A stretch of DNA of 64,000 bases, from the NCBI GenBank assembly GCA_041665065.1, contig JBAYJM010000001.1, forward strand, positions 50,861-114,860. Reading direction: 5' to 3'. Numbering within the stretch: the first letter of the stretch is position 1; each line of letters starts with the position of its first letter. The DNA comes from JBAYJM01 sp041665065 (GTDB lineage: Bacteria; Patescibacteriota; Patescibacteriia; 2-01-FULL-39-33). Positions 41,913 through 50,507 of this stretch are shown here, one piece after another. A model generated the notes under the pieces. The model did no database searches. It saw only the letters and a list, made by a program, of their open reading frames with translations, and had not been told where the DNA came from. Both the position numbers and the translations under genes were made by a program.

Positions 41913-43095
41913 TAATCCAGTCCAGCAAACAATAATTTTTGCGGTAATATTTTTTGCCGCAATTTTTATCTTTTTTAAAAAAAGCAAGAATGAATCGCTT
42001 TTTCCAATTTCTTTGACTAATGAGCTTAAGGGTGTCGCCATATTTATGGTGATATTTGCCCATCTCGGATATTTTATGTTTACTGATACGAGGTTTTTAT
42101 ATCCATTTTCAATTTTAGCAGGAGTGGGAGTAAACTTATTTTTATTCCTTTCCGGATATGGCTTGGCCATGTCGTCGATGAAGAAAAAATTATCGCCATT
42201 GAGTTTTTATCTAAAAAGAATTATTAAAATATTTATTCCTTTATGGATAGTTATTGCCGGATTTGTGATAATTGATAAAATATTTTTAAATATTAATTGG
42301 CCATGGCAAGATTTGATTAAATATATTTTCGGCTATTATCCTACGAATGATTTATTTAAAGATTTTAATTCGCCTTTGTGGTTTATTACTTTAATCCTGT
42401 TTTATTATCTTGTTTTTCCATTTTTATTTTTTAAAGAAAGGCCAAAAGTTTCTGCTTTGCTGATTTTTATTGCTGGACTGATCGCAGTTAATTTTACCTT
42501 GCCAGTCAGTCCTAATGTATCATTTTTTTACAAGTTACATCTTTTAGCTTTTCCTTTGGGAATATTTTTTGCTTCGTTATTTAGGCGGCCATATTTTTTC
42601 GAAAATGAAAATAATGAAAATTTTTCCATGTGGCTTAATTCTTTTAAAAATCCGGTTGCCAAAAAACTTTTAGGAATGTTTAAAATTAAAACAGTAACTG
42701 AAAAACTTTTAACAAGTATAAGGTCTAAGCCTTTTGTTTGGAGATTGGTTTCAGTGTTAATTTTGGCAGTTGTATTTGTTTATTTTGCCATTAATTCGTA
42801 TGTCGGCAGAGGGATTTATTTGGAACAACTAGTAAGTTTGATTACTATGTTTGCATTCATTTTCATTTTTATAATTAAAAAAAATGATTTTAAAATTTTA
42901 GCCTTCCTGGGTTTTATTTCTTATGAAATTTATCTGATTCATTGGCCGATTTTTTACCGTTATAATTTCTTGTATAATTATACGCCAGCATGGTTGGCGA
43001 CCCTGATCTATATTATTTTAATAGTAGTCATCGCCTGGGCAATCGCTAAAGTTTCTTCAAAAATTAATGCTTCACTTCCAAAGAACACTAGATAG
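41896..43095 (+). CDS. Acyltransferase family 3 membrane protein (OafA/PatA type)
   Basis: A 399-residue protein with about ten membrane helices. LTNELKGVAIFMVIFAHLGYF near the N terminus carries the acyltransferase-3 histidine in helix 1, and GVNLFLFLSGYGLAMS follows. These proteins move acetyl groups across the membrane onto surface sugars. ATG 41896 is chosen over a GTG at 41863 because it gives the smaller, more usual overlap with the SGNH hydrolase gene. It probably modifies a cell-surface glycan together with that hydrolase. Confidence 0.9.
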   Translation: MQIFVNNPVQQTIIFAVIFFAAIFIFFKKSKNESLFPISLTNELKGVAIFMVIFAHLGYFMFTDTRFLYPFSILAGVGVNLFLFLSGYGLAMSSMKKKLSPLSFYLKRIIKIFIPLWIVIAGFVIIDKIFLNINWPWQDLIKYIFGYYPTNDLFKDFNSPLWFITLILFYYLVFPFLFFKERPKVSALLIFIAGLIAVNFTLPVSPNVSFFYKLHLLAFPLGIFFASLFRRPYFFENENNENFSMWLNSFKNPVAKKLLGMFKIKTVTEKLLTSIRSKPFVWRLVSVLILAVVFVYFAINSYVGRGIYLEQLVSLITMFAFIFIFIIKKNDFKILAFLGFISYEIYLIHWPIFYRYNFLYNYTPAWLATLIYIILIVVIAWAIAKVSSKINASLPKNTR

Positions 43096-43158
43096 AATTG
43101 GCATTGACAAGAACGATTAAAAATGGAAACATAGATAGATAATTAATAAAAAAATATA

Positions 43159-44157
43159 ATGAATCTTAAAGATATTTATAATTTGGCTATTAAATTAGGA
43201 ATAGATCATGATCTAAGAGGTAAGGAAAAAGTACTGAAGCATTTGGAAAAAAAGAATAAAAAGTTTAATGATTTAAGTCAAAAACAAAAAGAGGAATTTG
43301 ATAAGGAAAGATTAACAAATCCATATACCGACACTAGAATTTTGTTTGATAATGGAAGGCCTGTTAAAAAGATTTTAGCTGGCATTGATGTTGATGTTCA
43401 GGAATTAATATTGGCAAAAATGCTTGGCTATGATACTGTCATTGCCCATCATCCAGAAGGCGTTGCGCTTGCAGATTTGGGAGAAGTGATGCATTTGCAA
43501 GCTGAAGTGTTGGCTCAAGAAGGCGTACCAATTAATATTGCAGAACAATTAACAAAAGAAAGAATTTCTGAAGTTGCCAGAGGTTTGTCCCCGATAAATC
43601 ACTTTAGAAGTGTTGATGCCGCCAGGCTTTTGGATATTAACTTTATGTGCGTCCATACTCCAGCAGACAATATGGCAGCTTCTTTTTTAAAAAATTTAAT
43701 TAAAAAAGCCAATCCGGAAACCGTTGGCGAAATTATTGATGCCTTAAAAACCGTTCCGGAATACCAAGAGGCTGTCAGAAGAAAAAATGGACCAAAGATT
43801 TTTGTCGGCAGTGAAGATTCGAGAGTGGGAAGAATTGCCATGACGGAAATTGCAGGCGGAACATCAAATCACAAAGAACTTTATGAAAAAATGTCACAAG
43901 TAGGAATTGGAACAATTATTGGCATGCACATGAGTGAAGAACATAAAAGGGAAGCGCAAAGGAATTTTGTAAATGTGGTAATCGCAGGACATATGTCTTC
44001 AGATTCCCTTGGCGTAAATCATTTTTTAGATGAATTAGAAAATAAGGGTTTGGAAGTTGAAGCCTTCTCAGGATTGATAAGGGTAAAAAGATTTAAAGAA
44101 AAGGGATCTTTGGCAAAAAAGAAAGCTACTGCAGTAAAGAATAAAAATAGAAAATAA
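43159..44157 (+). CDS. NIF3 family protein
   Basis: A 332-residue metal-binding NIF3-like protein. Conserved features include AHHPEGVALADLG (metal histidines), the MCVHTPADN segment and the C-terminal VVIAGHMSSDSLGVNHFLDEL. A Lys-rich tail of about 20 residues follows. The family (GTP cyclohydrolase 1 type 2/YbgI) is nearly universal, forms hexameric toroids and has no settled function. Length is close to typical once the tail is discounted. Confidence 0.9.
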   Translation: MNLKDIYNLAIKLGIDHDLRGKEKVLKHLEKKNKKFNDLSQKQKEEFDKERLTNPYTDTRILFDNGRPVKKILAGIDVDVQELILAKMLGYDTVIAHHPEGVALADLGEVMHLQAEVLAQEGVPINIAEQLTKERISEVARGLSPINHFRSVDAARLLDINFMCVHTPADNMAASFLKNLIKKANPETVGEIIDALKTVPEYQEAVRRKNGPKIFVGSEDSRVGRIAMTEIAGGTSNHKELYEKMSQVGIGTIIGMHMSEEHKREAQRNFVNVVIAGHMSSDSLGVNHFLDELENKGLEVEAFSGLIRVKRFKEKGSLAKKKATAVKNKNRK

Positions 44158-44191
44158 AAAATGCTCGAGTAGGCGGGGTCCTTACTCGAGC
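44155..44191 (-). terminator. Terminator of the small GC-rich gene
   Basis: GCTCGAGTA (44163-44171) pairs perfectly with TACTCGAGC (44183-44191); the A-tract at 44155-44160 gives Us on the minus strand. It may also act for the convergent NIF3 gene. Confidence 0.85.
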
Positions 44192-44226
44192 GTGGGGGGG
44201 CGGTGTGCGATGTGTTTGGTAGGTGC

Positions 44227-44409
44227 TTATTCCTGCGTCTGAGGATTGGTGTCCCTCAATGTGGTTGGGGTCAGCGGAAAGAAAGTCTTTGGCTTGGTGA
44301 CCTCTATGCGCCTAGCCAAATCGTGACCTTTTGGTCCTGGCTCCAATTCCGCCTCACGTATTGAGGCAGCGGCGGCTCCAAGGCCATTGCTTAATGGTTC
44401 TCTGGTCAT
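44227..44409 (-). CDS. 60-residue GC-rich protein of unknown function
   Basis: A small protein beginning MTREPLSNGLGAAAASIREA, rich in Ala, Pro, Thr and charged residues, with no membrane segment or cysteine. I do not recognise it. Support for it being real: AAGGGA ribosome-binding site just upstream, a consensus promoter at 44465-44493, a strong terminator after it, and GC-rich codon use unlike the AT-rich neighbours. It could be a small regulatory or exported peptide, or a degenerate cassette gene. Composition links it to the other GC-rich islands of the window. Confidence 0.5.
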   Translation of the reverse strand: MTREPLSNGLGAAAASIREAELEPGPKGHDLARRIEVTKPKTFFPLTPTTLRDTNPQTQE

Positions 44410-44464
44410 GATCTTCCCTTTTTGTTTCTGTGATGTTTAGAATAACCCATTGACACGGAGATGT

Positions 44465-44493
44465 ATTATACTGTAAATATAAAACAATGTCAA
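44465..44493 (-). promoter_or_regulatory. Consensus divergent promoter overlapping the U32 gene start
   Basis: On the minus strand, TTGACA (44488-44493), 17 bases, TATAAT (44465-44470). The -35 lies on the ATG of the plus-strand U32 gene (44487). A plus-strand TTGACA also occurs at 44450-44455 inside the minus transcript start region, so the two promoters may exclude each other. Confidence 0.8.
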
Positions 44494-45752
44494 ATAAAGC
44501 TAAATTTGAACTACTTTCGCCGGCCGGTGATTTACAAAAACTAAAATATGCTTTCGCTTATGGCGCGGATGCTGTTTATTTGGGTTTGCCGGATTTTTCT
44601 CTGCGGGCAAAAACCGGCTTTGATGTTAAATCTTTAAAACAGGGAATTGAGTATGCGCATAAATTAAAAAAGAAAGTTTATTTGACTATTAATGTTTTTG
44701 ACCATAATTCCCATATAAAAAAATTGCCGGATTTTTTGAAAAAAATAAAAGCCACATCGCCGGATGCAATAATTTTATCCGATCCAGGAATTCTTTTATT
44801 GGTTAAAAAATATTTGCCTAAAGTTGCCATCCATCTTTCCACTCAAGCTAATACTTTAAATTATGAAGCGGTAAAATTCTGGCAGAAAAATGGAGTCAAA
44901 AGGATTATTTTAGGCCGTGAAGCGAGCTTGGATGATATAAAAGAAATCCATAAGCAATTGCCGAAAATTGAGTTGGAAGTTTTTGTCCATGGCGCAATGT
45001 GCATGAGTTATTCCGGAAGATGTTATCTGTCATCATGGCTAAATAATCGCAGTGCAAATGAAGGAAGTTGCACTCAGCCTTGCAGATGGGAATATAAATT
45101 ATATATGGAAGAGCCACTGAGAAAAGGGCAGATGATACCATTAGAAGAAGATGGCAAAGGAATTTATATTTTGAATTCTAAAGATTTATGCTTGATTGAT
45201 CATCTGCAGGAATTAGTAAAAGCTGGAGTTATTTCATTTAAAATAGAGGGCCGAACAAAAAGTCATTATTATGTGGCAACAGCAACTCGTGCCTATCGGC
45301 AAGCGATTGACTTAGCTACTGTCATTACAGCGAAAGCTGGAATCTCCTCGAAAAAAGATAGAGTTCAGAGTGAAAATCTGAAGTCAATCAAACAAGAATT
45401 ATTTAAAATAGATAATCGGGGCTATACGACTGGATTTTTCAAAGGAGATGAAGGAATTGATCGGCAAGAATTTACAACTTCAAAATTGAAAAGCGATTGG
45501 CAGTTTGTAGGCGAATTATTGGAAATGAAAAAAGGTGTTGCTTATTTCAAACCTCATAATATGATAAATATTAAAGAAGAAGTTGAGTTGCTAACACCCG
45601 ATGATTGTTATAAAATACAAATCAAAGAATTCACCGATAAAAATGGCAATGTTTTGGAAGAAGTCCATGGCGGAACGGAAAATATTTATAGTTTCAAATT
45701 GCCGGAAAAATATAAAACTGATTGGGGATTATTAAGGAAAAAAATATTTTAA
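44487..45752 (+). CDS. Peptidase U32 family protein (TrhP/RlhA-like)
   Basis: A 421-residue U32 protein. FELLSPAGDLQKLKYAFAYGADAVYLG is the typical start; VFVHGAMCMSYSGRCYLSSW and EGSCTQPCRW carry the conserved cysteines for an iron-sulfur cluster, and the U32 signature ends in FKIEGRTKSHYYVATATRAYRQAID. Characterised members hydroxylate uridine-34 of tRNA (TrhP) or C2501 of 23S rRNA (RlhA) using prephenate-linked chemistry. It is most like the single-module type. A possible promoter (TTGACA at 44450-44455) is so close that the message may be leaderless. It is followed 3 bases later by a hypothetical gene and then ruvA. Confidence 0.92.
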   Translation: MSNKAKFELLSPAGDLQKLKYAFAYGADAVYLGLPDFSLRAKTGFDVKSLKQGIEYAHKLKKKVYLTINVFDHNSHIKKLPDFLKKIKATSPDAIILSDPGILLLVKKYLPKVAIHLSTQANTLNYEAVKFWQKNGVKRIILGREASLDDIKEIHKQLPKIELEVFVHGAMCMSYSGRCYLSSWLNNRSANEGSCTQPCRWEYKLYMEEPLRKGQMIPLEEDGKGIYILNSKDLCLIDHLQELVKAGVISFKIEGRTKSHYYVATATRAYRQAIDLATVITAKAGISSKKDRVQSENLKSIKQELFKIDNRGYTTGFFKGDEGIDRQEFTTSKLKSDWQFVGELLEMKKGVAYFKPHNMINIKEEVELLTPDDCYKIQIKEFTDKNGNVLEEVHGGTENIYSFKLPEKYKTDWGLLRKKIF

Positions 45753-45755
45753 AAT

Positions 45756-46586
45756 ATGCTTAAGGAAGGATCGGCAGAAGGAATTGATCGAAAGTCCATC
45801 TCTGCTCAAATCATTGAAATGATAAGAGCAGTTAATTTTGGTGATGGCATTGAGATGGTGCCGGTTGATAATGAAGAAACTTTTGATCTAATAAAAAATT
45901 CCAAATTAGGCTTGGATTATCGATCAAAAAAAGAAGGCGACGAAGAATCTGCGTCGGTTTTTGACGGTTTGGATTTTGATCCTGATAAATTAAGAAGCCA
46001 AGCCTTTGCTTTATTTGACATGGCTGGCGCAGAAAAAATTCCAGTGGGAATAATGACATTTACAATAGCTCCAAGACGATGGGTAGAAAAAGAACGTTAT
46101 TGGGAAAAAGTTTCAGATGGCGTGGTCGTTAGGGATCACTTTGATTTATCGGATGTCGTCGGAAGTGAAAGAAGTATGCCTGAGTTTATAATCTCTCCAT
46201 CTTGGACAAAAGTTGATCCTCGTTATGCTGGAAAGTTTGCCATTCCGGGATTTAATGTTATCAGAAAAACATTGGGATTGCTTGCAGAGGCTGCGCCCGA
46301 TCAAACATTTTTGGAAGTCTCGGCTCAAGGTCAAGCAGGACAAAATGATAGAACAATAAGGCAACGTTTAGCCGGAATTGTATCCTCTTCTTCTGCGGGA
46401 CAAAAATTTACTAATCAAGAAATAGAGCAGGCTAGCGGAATTAATGGTTTTATGAATTTAATTGGTAAATCAACAGAAGGCAGCGCCACCACTGTCCAAG
46501 TTGCCAAGTTGCTTGGTATAAATGAAGCCGTTAATTACGGTGACGATTTGACTCTCGGCCCTGTTTTTTCTAAAAGGATTAAATAA
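45756..46586 (+). CDS. Conserved-looking protein of unknown function between U32 and ruvA
   Basis: A 276-residue soluble protein that I do not recognise. Distinct segments are GIMTFTIAPRRWVEKERYWEKV, MPEFIISPSWTKVDPRYAGKFAIPGFNVI and a Ser/Gly/Gln-rich C-terminal third. The middle, with a strand, SPSWTKVDPRYAG and a following helix, is faintly like an acetyltransferase core (GNAT-type arrangement), but no acetyl-CoA motif is convincing. It starts 3 bases after the U32 gene and ends 4 bases before ruvA, so it is in that operon. Confidence 0.6.
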   Translation: MLKEGSAEGIDRKSISAQIIEMIRAVNFGDGIEMVPVDNEETFDLIKNSKLGLDYRSKKEGDEESASVFDGLDFDPDKLRSQAFALFDMAGAEKIPVGIMTFTIAPRRWVEKERYWEKVSDGVVVRDHFDLSDVVGSERSMPEFIISPSWTKVDPRYAGKFAIPGFNVIRKTLGLLAEAAPDQTFLEVSAQGQAGQNDRTIRQRLAGIVSSSSAGQKFTNQEIEQASGINGFMNLIGKSTEGSATTVQVAKLLGINEAVNYGDDLTLGPVFSKRIK

Positions 46587-46590
46587 AAAT

Positions 46591-47172
46591 ATGATTTCAT
46601 ATCTCCGAGGAAAAATAATTTATAAATCTAATCTTTTGAAAAAAGATAATTTTATTATTTTGGATGTAAATGGCGTGGGCTATAAAGTTTTTGTGCTGGA
46701 TAAGATTTTGGTCGGCGCCAAACCGGATGTGGAGATGGAAATTTTTACCTATACCCAAGTTGCCGAAACGGTTTTAGATCTATATGGCTTCTCATCACAA
46801 GAAGAATTGAATTTTTTCGAATTGTTAAATACGATTTCTGGAATCGGTCCACGAAGCGCGATGGATATTTTGCGGAAAGCAAAAATTGAAGACCTCACCA
46901 AGGCAGTGCAAACAGGCAATCATGAAATTTTAAGCAAGGTATCTGGACTAGGTGCGAAGACCGCAGAAAAAATTGTAATCGGATTAAAAGATAAGCTTGG
47001 CGGAGTTGATGGCAGTGATTCAAGTTGGAGTTCTGGTTTTGGTGATGCGCTTGAGGCCTTGATTGGACTCGGGTATCAACCGGCGCAGGCAAAAGAAGCT
47101 TTGTCCGCTTGTGCCAGTGAAGATGTCGGTGTTAAAGTCAGAGAGGCTTTGAAGATTTTGGGACAGAAGTAA
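46591..47172 (+). CDS. ruvA: Holliday junction branch migration protein RuvA
   Basis: A 193-residue protein. The N-terminal OB domain (MISYLRGKI, VNGVGYKVFV) is followed by helix-hairpin-helix motifs LLNTISGIGPRSAMDIL and LSKVSGLGAKTAEKIVIGLKDKL, then a linker and the C-terminal RuvB-binding domain (DALEALIGLGYQPAQAKEAL). RuvA tetramers bind four-way DNA junctions and load the RuvB motor. ruvB and ruvC are not in the window. Confidence 0.96.
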   Translation: MISYLRGKIIYKSNLLKKDNFIILDVNGVGYKVFVLDKILVGAKPDVEMEIFTYTQVAETVLDLYGFSSQEELNFFELLNTISGIGPRSAMDILRKAKIEDLTKAVQTGNHEILSKVSGLGAKTAEKIVIGLKDKLGGVDGSDSSWSSGFGDALEALIGLGYQPAQAKEALSACASEDVGVKVREALKILGQK

Positions 47173-47236
47173 ATATTTAAATTGACATAATAAATTGGCC
47201 TTGTTAGGATTACTCTATAAATTAATATTTTAAATT

Positions 47237-48313
47237 ATGAAATTCCCAACTTTTTTGCGTAGGGCTGAGGCTCCAAAGTCAACCACGCAGGAATTAACTG
47301 CTGAGGCAGTTGAGGATGCTGAACAAACAGGTAGAAGTGCCCAACAAAAACTTCAAAGCACTCGCGCTAAGTATAAGAAACGCTTGGAACAAACGGGGGG
47401 AGAATTGGGTGAAGACGAAAAAGATGAATTTCGTGAAAAAATGAAGAAGCAGGCCTGGGAGACCTTTAGAGAATTTTTCACGGAGGTACCGATGACTCAG
47501 GGAGAAAGGCAGTTGGGTCTGGAAGGAAAAGTTCTTCAAACTTCCTGCGAAGATCATGGTTATGGAATAGCTTACTCAAGAGAAGGTAAAAAGTTGGTGT
47601 TTGATAGGAATTACCGTAGGAATGAAATTGAGGACCCTTTTTCGGGAGCAGGAAGCTATAACTCATTGGAAAGTTTTCTTATTGATGATGGTTATGAGTT
47701 TGGCAATTTGACGCCCGATCAGGAGGCCGTAGTTCAGGAAGCAAATAGAAAATTATTTGCCAAAGAAAGAATAAAATCGGATTTGGTTAAGGATTTGGCT
47801 GAAGGCTGGGATGAAAAAACAGATAAACAGAAGCAATATGCGCAAAGGAAGGCAGACGCCCTAAGGAAGGCATTTGGTACTGCAGTAGATTGTGATTATG
47901 TTGATCCCGGGCAAAGAAAAATGATCCGAGAGGGTTTTTCTCCAGATGAAACTAGGTTAGTTGCCGAGCCTCAATCTATAGATGCAAGTAACCATCGCGA
48001 AATAAAACTCAAGAAAAGTTATGATGGAATTTTGCGGGGAGACGTTATGGCAGTCTTTCCACGAAAGGAGTTATCACAAGCAATTGAAGAATTTGATGAA
48101 GATTTGGGCCTATCTAGGGAAGTGGTTCCATCTAATAAAGAAAACTTTAAAGAATTATCCTTTTCTTTCCTGAGAAAAATATTGGGTTTTGATGATGTTT
48201 TTGAACGTAATAAAGATGGAAAACGGGCTACAGAAACCGCCATTACTCTTGCAAATGACCTCCGTGCGCGCTTAGCGCAAATTGAAGAAGGAGTCGGAAA
48301 TATTGCTGCGTAA
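47237..48313 (+). CDS. Charged protein of unknown function
   Basis: A 358-residue, highly charged soluble protein that I do not recognise. The N-terminal ~100 residues are Lys/Glu/Gln-rich and probably coiled or helical (RAKYKKRLEQTGGELGEDEKDEF). The middle has ILQTSCEDHGYGIAYSREGKKLVFDRNYRR-like alternating segments suggesting beta-structure, and the C terminus is helical again. There is no signal peptide. Monocistronic, ending in a terminator shared with the convergent DedA gene. Confidence 0.6.
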   Translation: MKFPTFLRRAEAPKSTTQELTAEAVEDAEQTGRSAQQKLQSTRAKYKKRLEQTGGELGEDEKDEFREKMKKQAWETFREFFTEVPMTQGERQLGLEGKVLQTSCEDHGYGIAYSREGKKLVFDRNYRRNEIEDPFSGAGSYNSLESFLIDDGYEFGNLTPDQEAVVQEANRKLFAKERIKSDLVKDLAEGWDEKTDKQKQYAQRKADALRKAFGTAVDCDYVDPGQRKMIREGFSPDETRLVAEPQSIDASNHREIKLKKSYDGILRGDVMAVFPRKELSQAIEEFDEDLGLSREVVPSNKENFKELSFSFLRKILGFDDVFERNKDGKRATETAITLANDLRARLAQIEEGVGNIAA

Positions 48314-48322
48314 TAAATAAGC

Positions 48323-48358
48323 AAAAAAGAAAGACCACTAATAGGGCCTTTCTTTTTT
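48323..48358. terminator. Convergent terminator
   Basis: AAAAAAGAAAGACC (48323-48336) faces GGGCCTTTCTTTTTT (48344-48358), forming an A/T-rich stem with terminal A and T runs, between convergent genes. Confidence 0.75.
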
Positions 48359-48374
48359 ATTGCCGTAGTCGTTA

Positions 48375-48998
48375 TTATTTTTTCCTTTTATTTAAATGTC
48401 TCAAAACAAACCAAATAATCCCAACGACAAGTAAAACAGCAACGGCAATTGATATATATTCAGTTTTGCCTCTTAACTCTTCCCAGTGCTGGCCCAAAAT
48501 CATTCCAATATAAATCAAAATACCATTCCAAATTCCAGCGCCAATAAATGTATAAATGCAAAATCTTTTTAAATCCATTTTTCCTATGCCGGCGGGAATG
48601 GATATCAGATGCCTGACAACTGGTATAAATCTGCCAATAAAAATTGTGAGCTCTCCGCGTTTGCTAAACCAGCTTTCAGTCTTCGCTAAATCATCTTCAT
48701 CAAGCAAAAGATATTTGCCCCATTTTTTGATTATGGCATTTCCGCCATAGTAACCAATATAATATGAAATTAAAGAGCCAATAAGACTGCCAAAAGTAGC
48801 CGCAAGTAATACAAGCCAAAAATTAAAATCACCAGATTCAACTAGAAAGCCGCCGAAAGGCAAAATCGCTTCGGAGGGAATCGGGATAATCATGCTTTCC
48901 ATCACCATTAAAATAAAAATACCAAAATACCCAAGGAAGGAAATAACAGTAATTGCAAAATGGCCGAGGCTGCTTACTATTTGATGTAGATATTGCAT
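48375..48998 (-). CDS. DedA family membrane protein
   Basis: A 207-residue integral membrane protein of the DedA/SNARE-associated family: VMESMIIPIPSEAILPFGGFL, the conserved GSLIGSLISYYIGYYGG, and FIGRFIPVVRHLISIPAGIGKM with the functional arginine. Members act in lipid carrier recycling and membrane homeostasis; some flip undecaprenyl phosphate. ATG 48998 is chosen because the family starts close to this point; the upstream frame to 49034 is outside the usual length. Confidence 0.92.
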   Translation of the reverse strand: MQYLHQIVSSLGHFAITVISFLGYFGIFILMVMESMIIPIPSEAILPFGGFLVESGDFNFWLVLLAATFGSLIGSLISYYIGYYGGNAIIKKWGKYLLLDEDDLAKTESWFSKRGELTIFIGRFIPVVRHLISIPAGIGKMDLKRFCIYTFIGAGIWNGILIYIGMILGQHWEELRGKTEYISIAVAVLLVVGIIWFVLRHLNKRKK

Positions 48999-49110
48999 AT
49001 CAATTATTATACAAGCCAGCAAGAATTTGGGCAATTGTATAAAATTAACGCAAATGATAATATAGTAACGAGTAAGTCGGTAGCGGATAAAATTTAAAAA
49101 ATTTAATAAG

Positions 49111-50439
49111 ATGAAATCTTTAATAAAAAAATTTATACCTCAAAAATGGCTGGTATTTTACCATAAGTCTTTGGCGGTTTTGGCAAATCAAATTTATGGC
49201 AAACCGTCGGAAAAGTTAATAGTAATAGGCGTAACCGGCACTAACGGCAAAACTACGACCTGTAAGTTAATCTCAAATGTCCTAGAAGAGGCCGGATACA
49301 AAACCGGCATCACATCAACGGCGGTTTTTAAAATTGCTGAAAAGGAATGGCTTAACAATACTAAAATGACAATGCCTGGCCGTTTTGCTTTGCAGAAAAT
49401 GATGGCCCAAATGGTCAAAGCCGGATGTAAATATGCAATTATTGAAACTTCGTCACAGGGAGTAGTCCAATTCAGGCACATAGGAATTCATTATGATGTT
49501 GTAGTTTTTACGAATTTAACTCCGGAACACATTGAGGCTCATGGTGGTTTTGATAATTATAAGAAAGCTAAATTGAAGCTGTTTGAAAAACTACAAAACG
49601 ATCCGGTTAAGATTATTGACGGTAAAAAAATTGAAAAGGCGATGGCTGTCAATATCGACGATGATAGCGCCCAAAGCTTTTTGAATTTTAAGATTGAAAA
49701 GAAAATAGCTTTTGGCATAGATAATCCAGACGCAAATTTAAATGCCAAAAATTTAATTTATAATTCAAATGGAATAACTTTTGAAATAGACCAAAAACAG
49801 ATCAGCCTTAAATTATATGGCAAGTTCAATGTCTATAATTCTCTCTCGGCTATCGCTGTCGCTTCAAGCCAAAATATAAATTTAGAAGTCTGTAAATCAG
49901 CCTTGGAAAAAATTACAGAAATGCCAGGCCGGATGGAATTAATTGAAAGCAAGAATTTTGCGCCGAACACTGATTTTAAAATAATTGTCGATTACGCGCC
50001 GGAGCCGGAAAGCCTTGGCCAGAGCTATGGAACCATCAAAAACCATAATATGGCTCCAGGAAGGATAATCCATGTCCTAGGCTCTTGTGGAGGCGGTAGG
50101 GATATAGCCAGAAGGCCCATTTTAGGCTCCATGGTGGCCAGAAATGCCCAAATAGCCATCATTACTAATGAAGACCCATATGATGATGATCCTGCTGTTA
50201 TAATTGAGCAAGTGGCTCAGGGGGCCATATCGGGAGGCATGGTTTTAGGCCAAAATTTATTTAAGATAGAAGACAGAGAAAAAGCCATTGAAAAAGCCTT
50301 GTTTTTAGCTCAACCGGGAGATTTGGTATTTTTGACAGGTAAGGGCTGTGAGCAGGCTATTTGTGTGGCTAATGGAAAAAAGATTCCTTGGGATGAGCGC
50401 AAGGTTGTGCATAACTTGCTGGCAAAATTAGGTAAATAA
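49111..50439 (+). CDS. murE: MurE-like Mur ligase
   Basis: A 442-residue Mur ligase (ATP-dependent amide bond formation in peptidoglycan precursors). The P-loop is VTGTNGKTTTCKL, and LTPEHIEAHGGFDNYKKAKLKLF includes the likely carbamylated lysine. The C-terminal domain has VDYAPEPESL where MurE proteins normally show VDYAHTPD, and ITNEDPYDDDP where the amino acid-binding DNPR motif is found in meso-DAP enzymes. It lacks most of the N-terminal UDP-binding domain (typical length ~490). Likely adds the third peptide residue, but the amino acid used, or a Mur-related side reaction, cannot be fixed. Confidence 0.82.
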   Translation: MKSLIKKFIPQKWLVFYHKSLAVLANQIYGKPSEKLIVIGVTGTNGKTTTCKLISNVLEEAGYKTGITSTAVFKIAEKEWLNNTKMTMPGRFALQKMMAQMVKAGCKYAIIETSSQGVVQFRHIGIHYDVVVFTNLTPEHIEAHGGFDNYKKAKLKLFEKLQNDPVKIIDGKKIEKAMAVNIDDDSAQSFLNFKIEKKIAFGIDNPDANLNAKNLIYNSNGITFEIDQKQISLKLYGKFNVYNSLSAIAVASSQNINLEVCKSALEKITEMPGRMELIESKNFAPNTDFKIIVDYAPEPESLGQSYGTIKNHNMAPGRIIHVLGSCGGGRDIARRPILGSMVARNAQIAIITNEDPYDDDPAVIIEQVAQGAISGGMVLGQNLFKIEDREKAIEKALFLAQPGDLVFLTGKGCEQAICVANGKKIPWDERKVVHNLLAKLGK

Positions 50440-50507
50440 TATTGTATGTTATTTAAATTTATTATATTATGGTCTTAATAATAAATTACTAATAAATTAA
50501 CGCCCTT

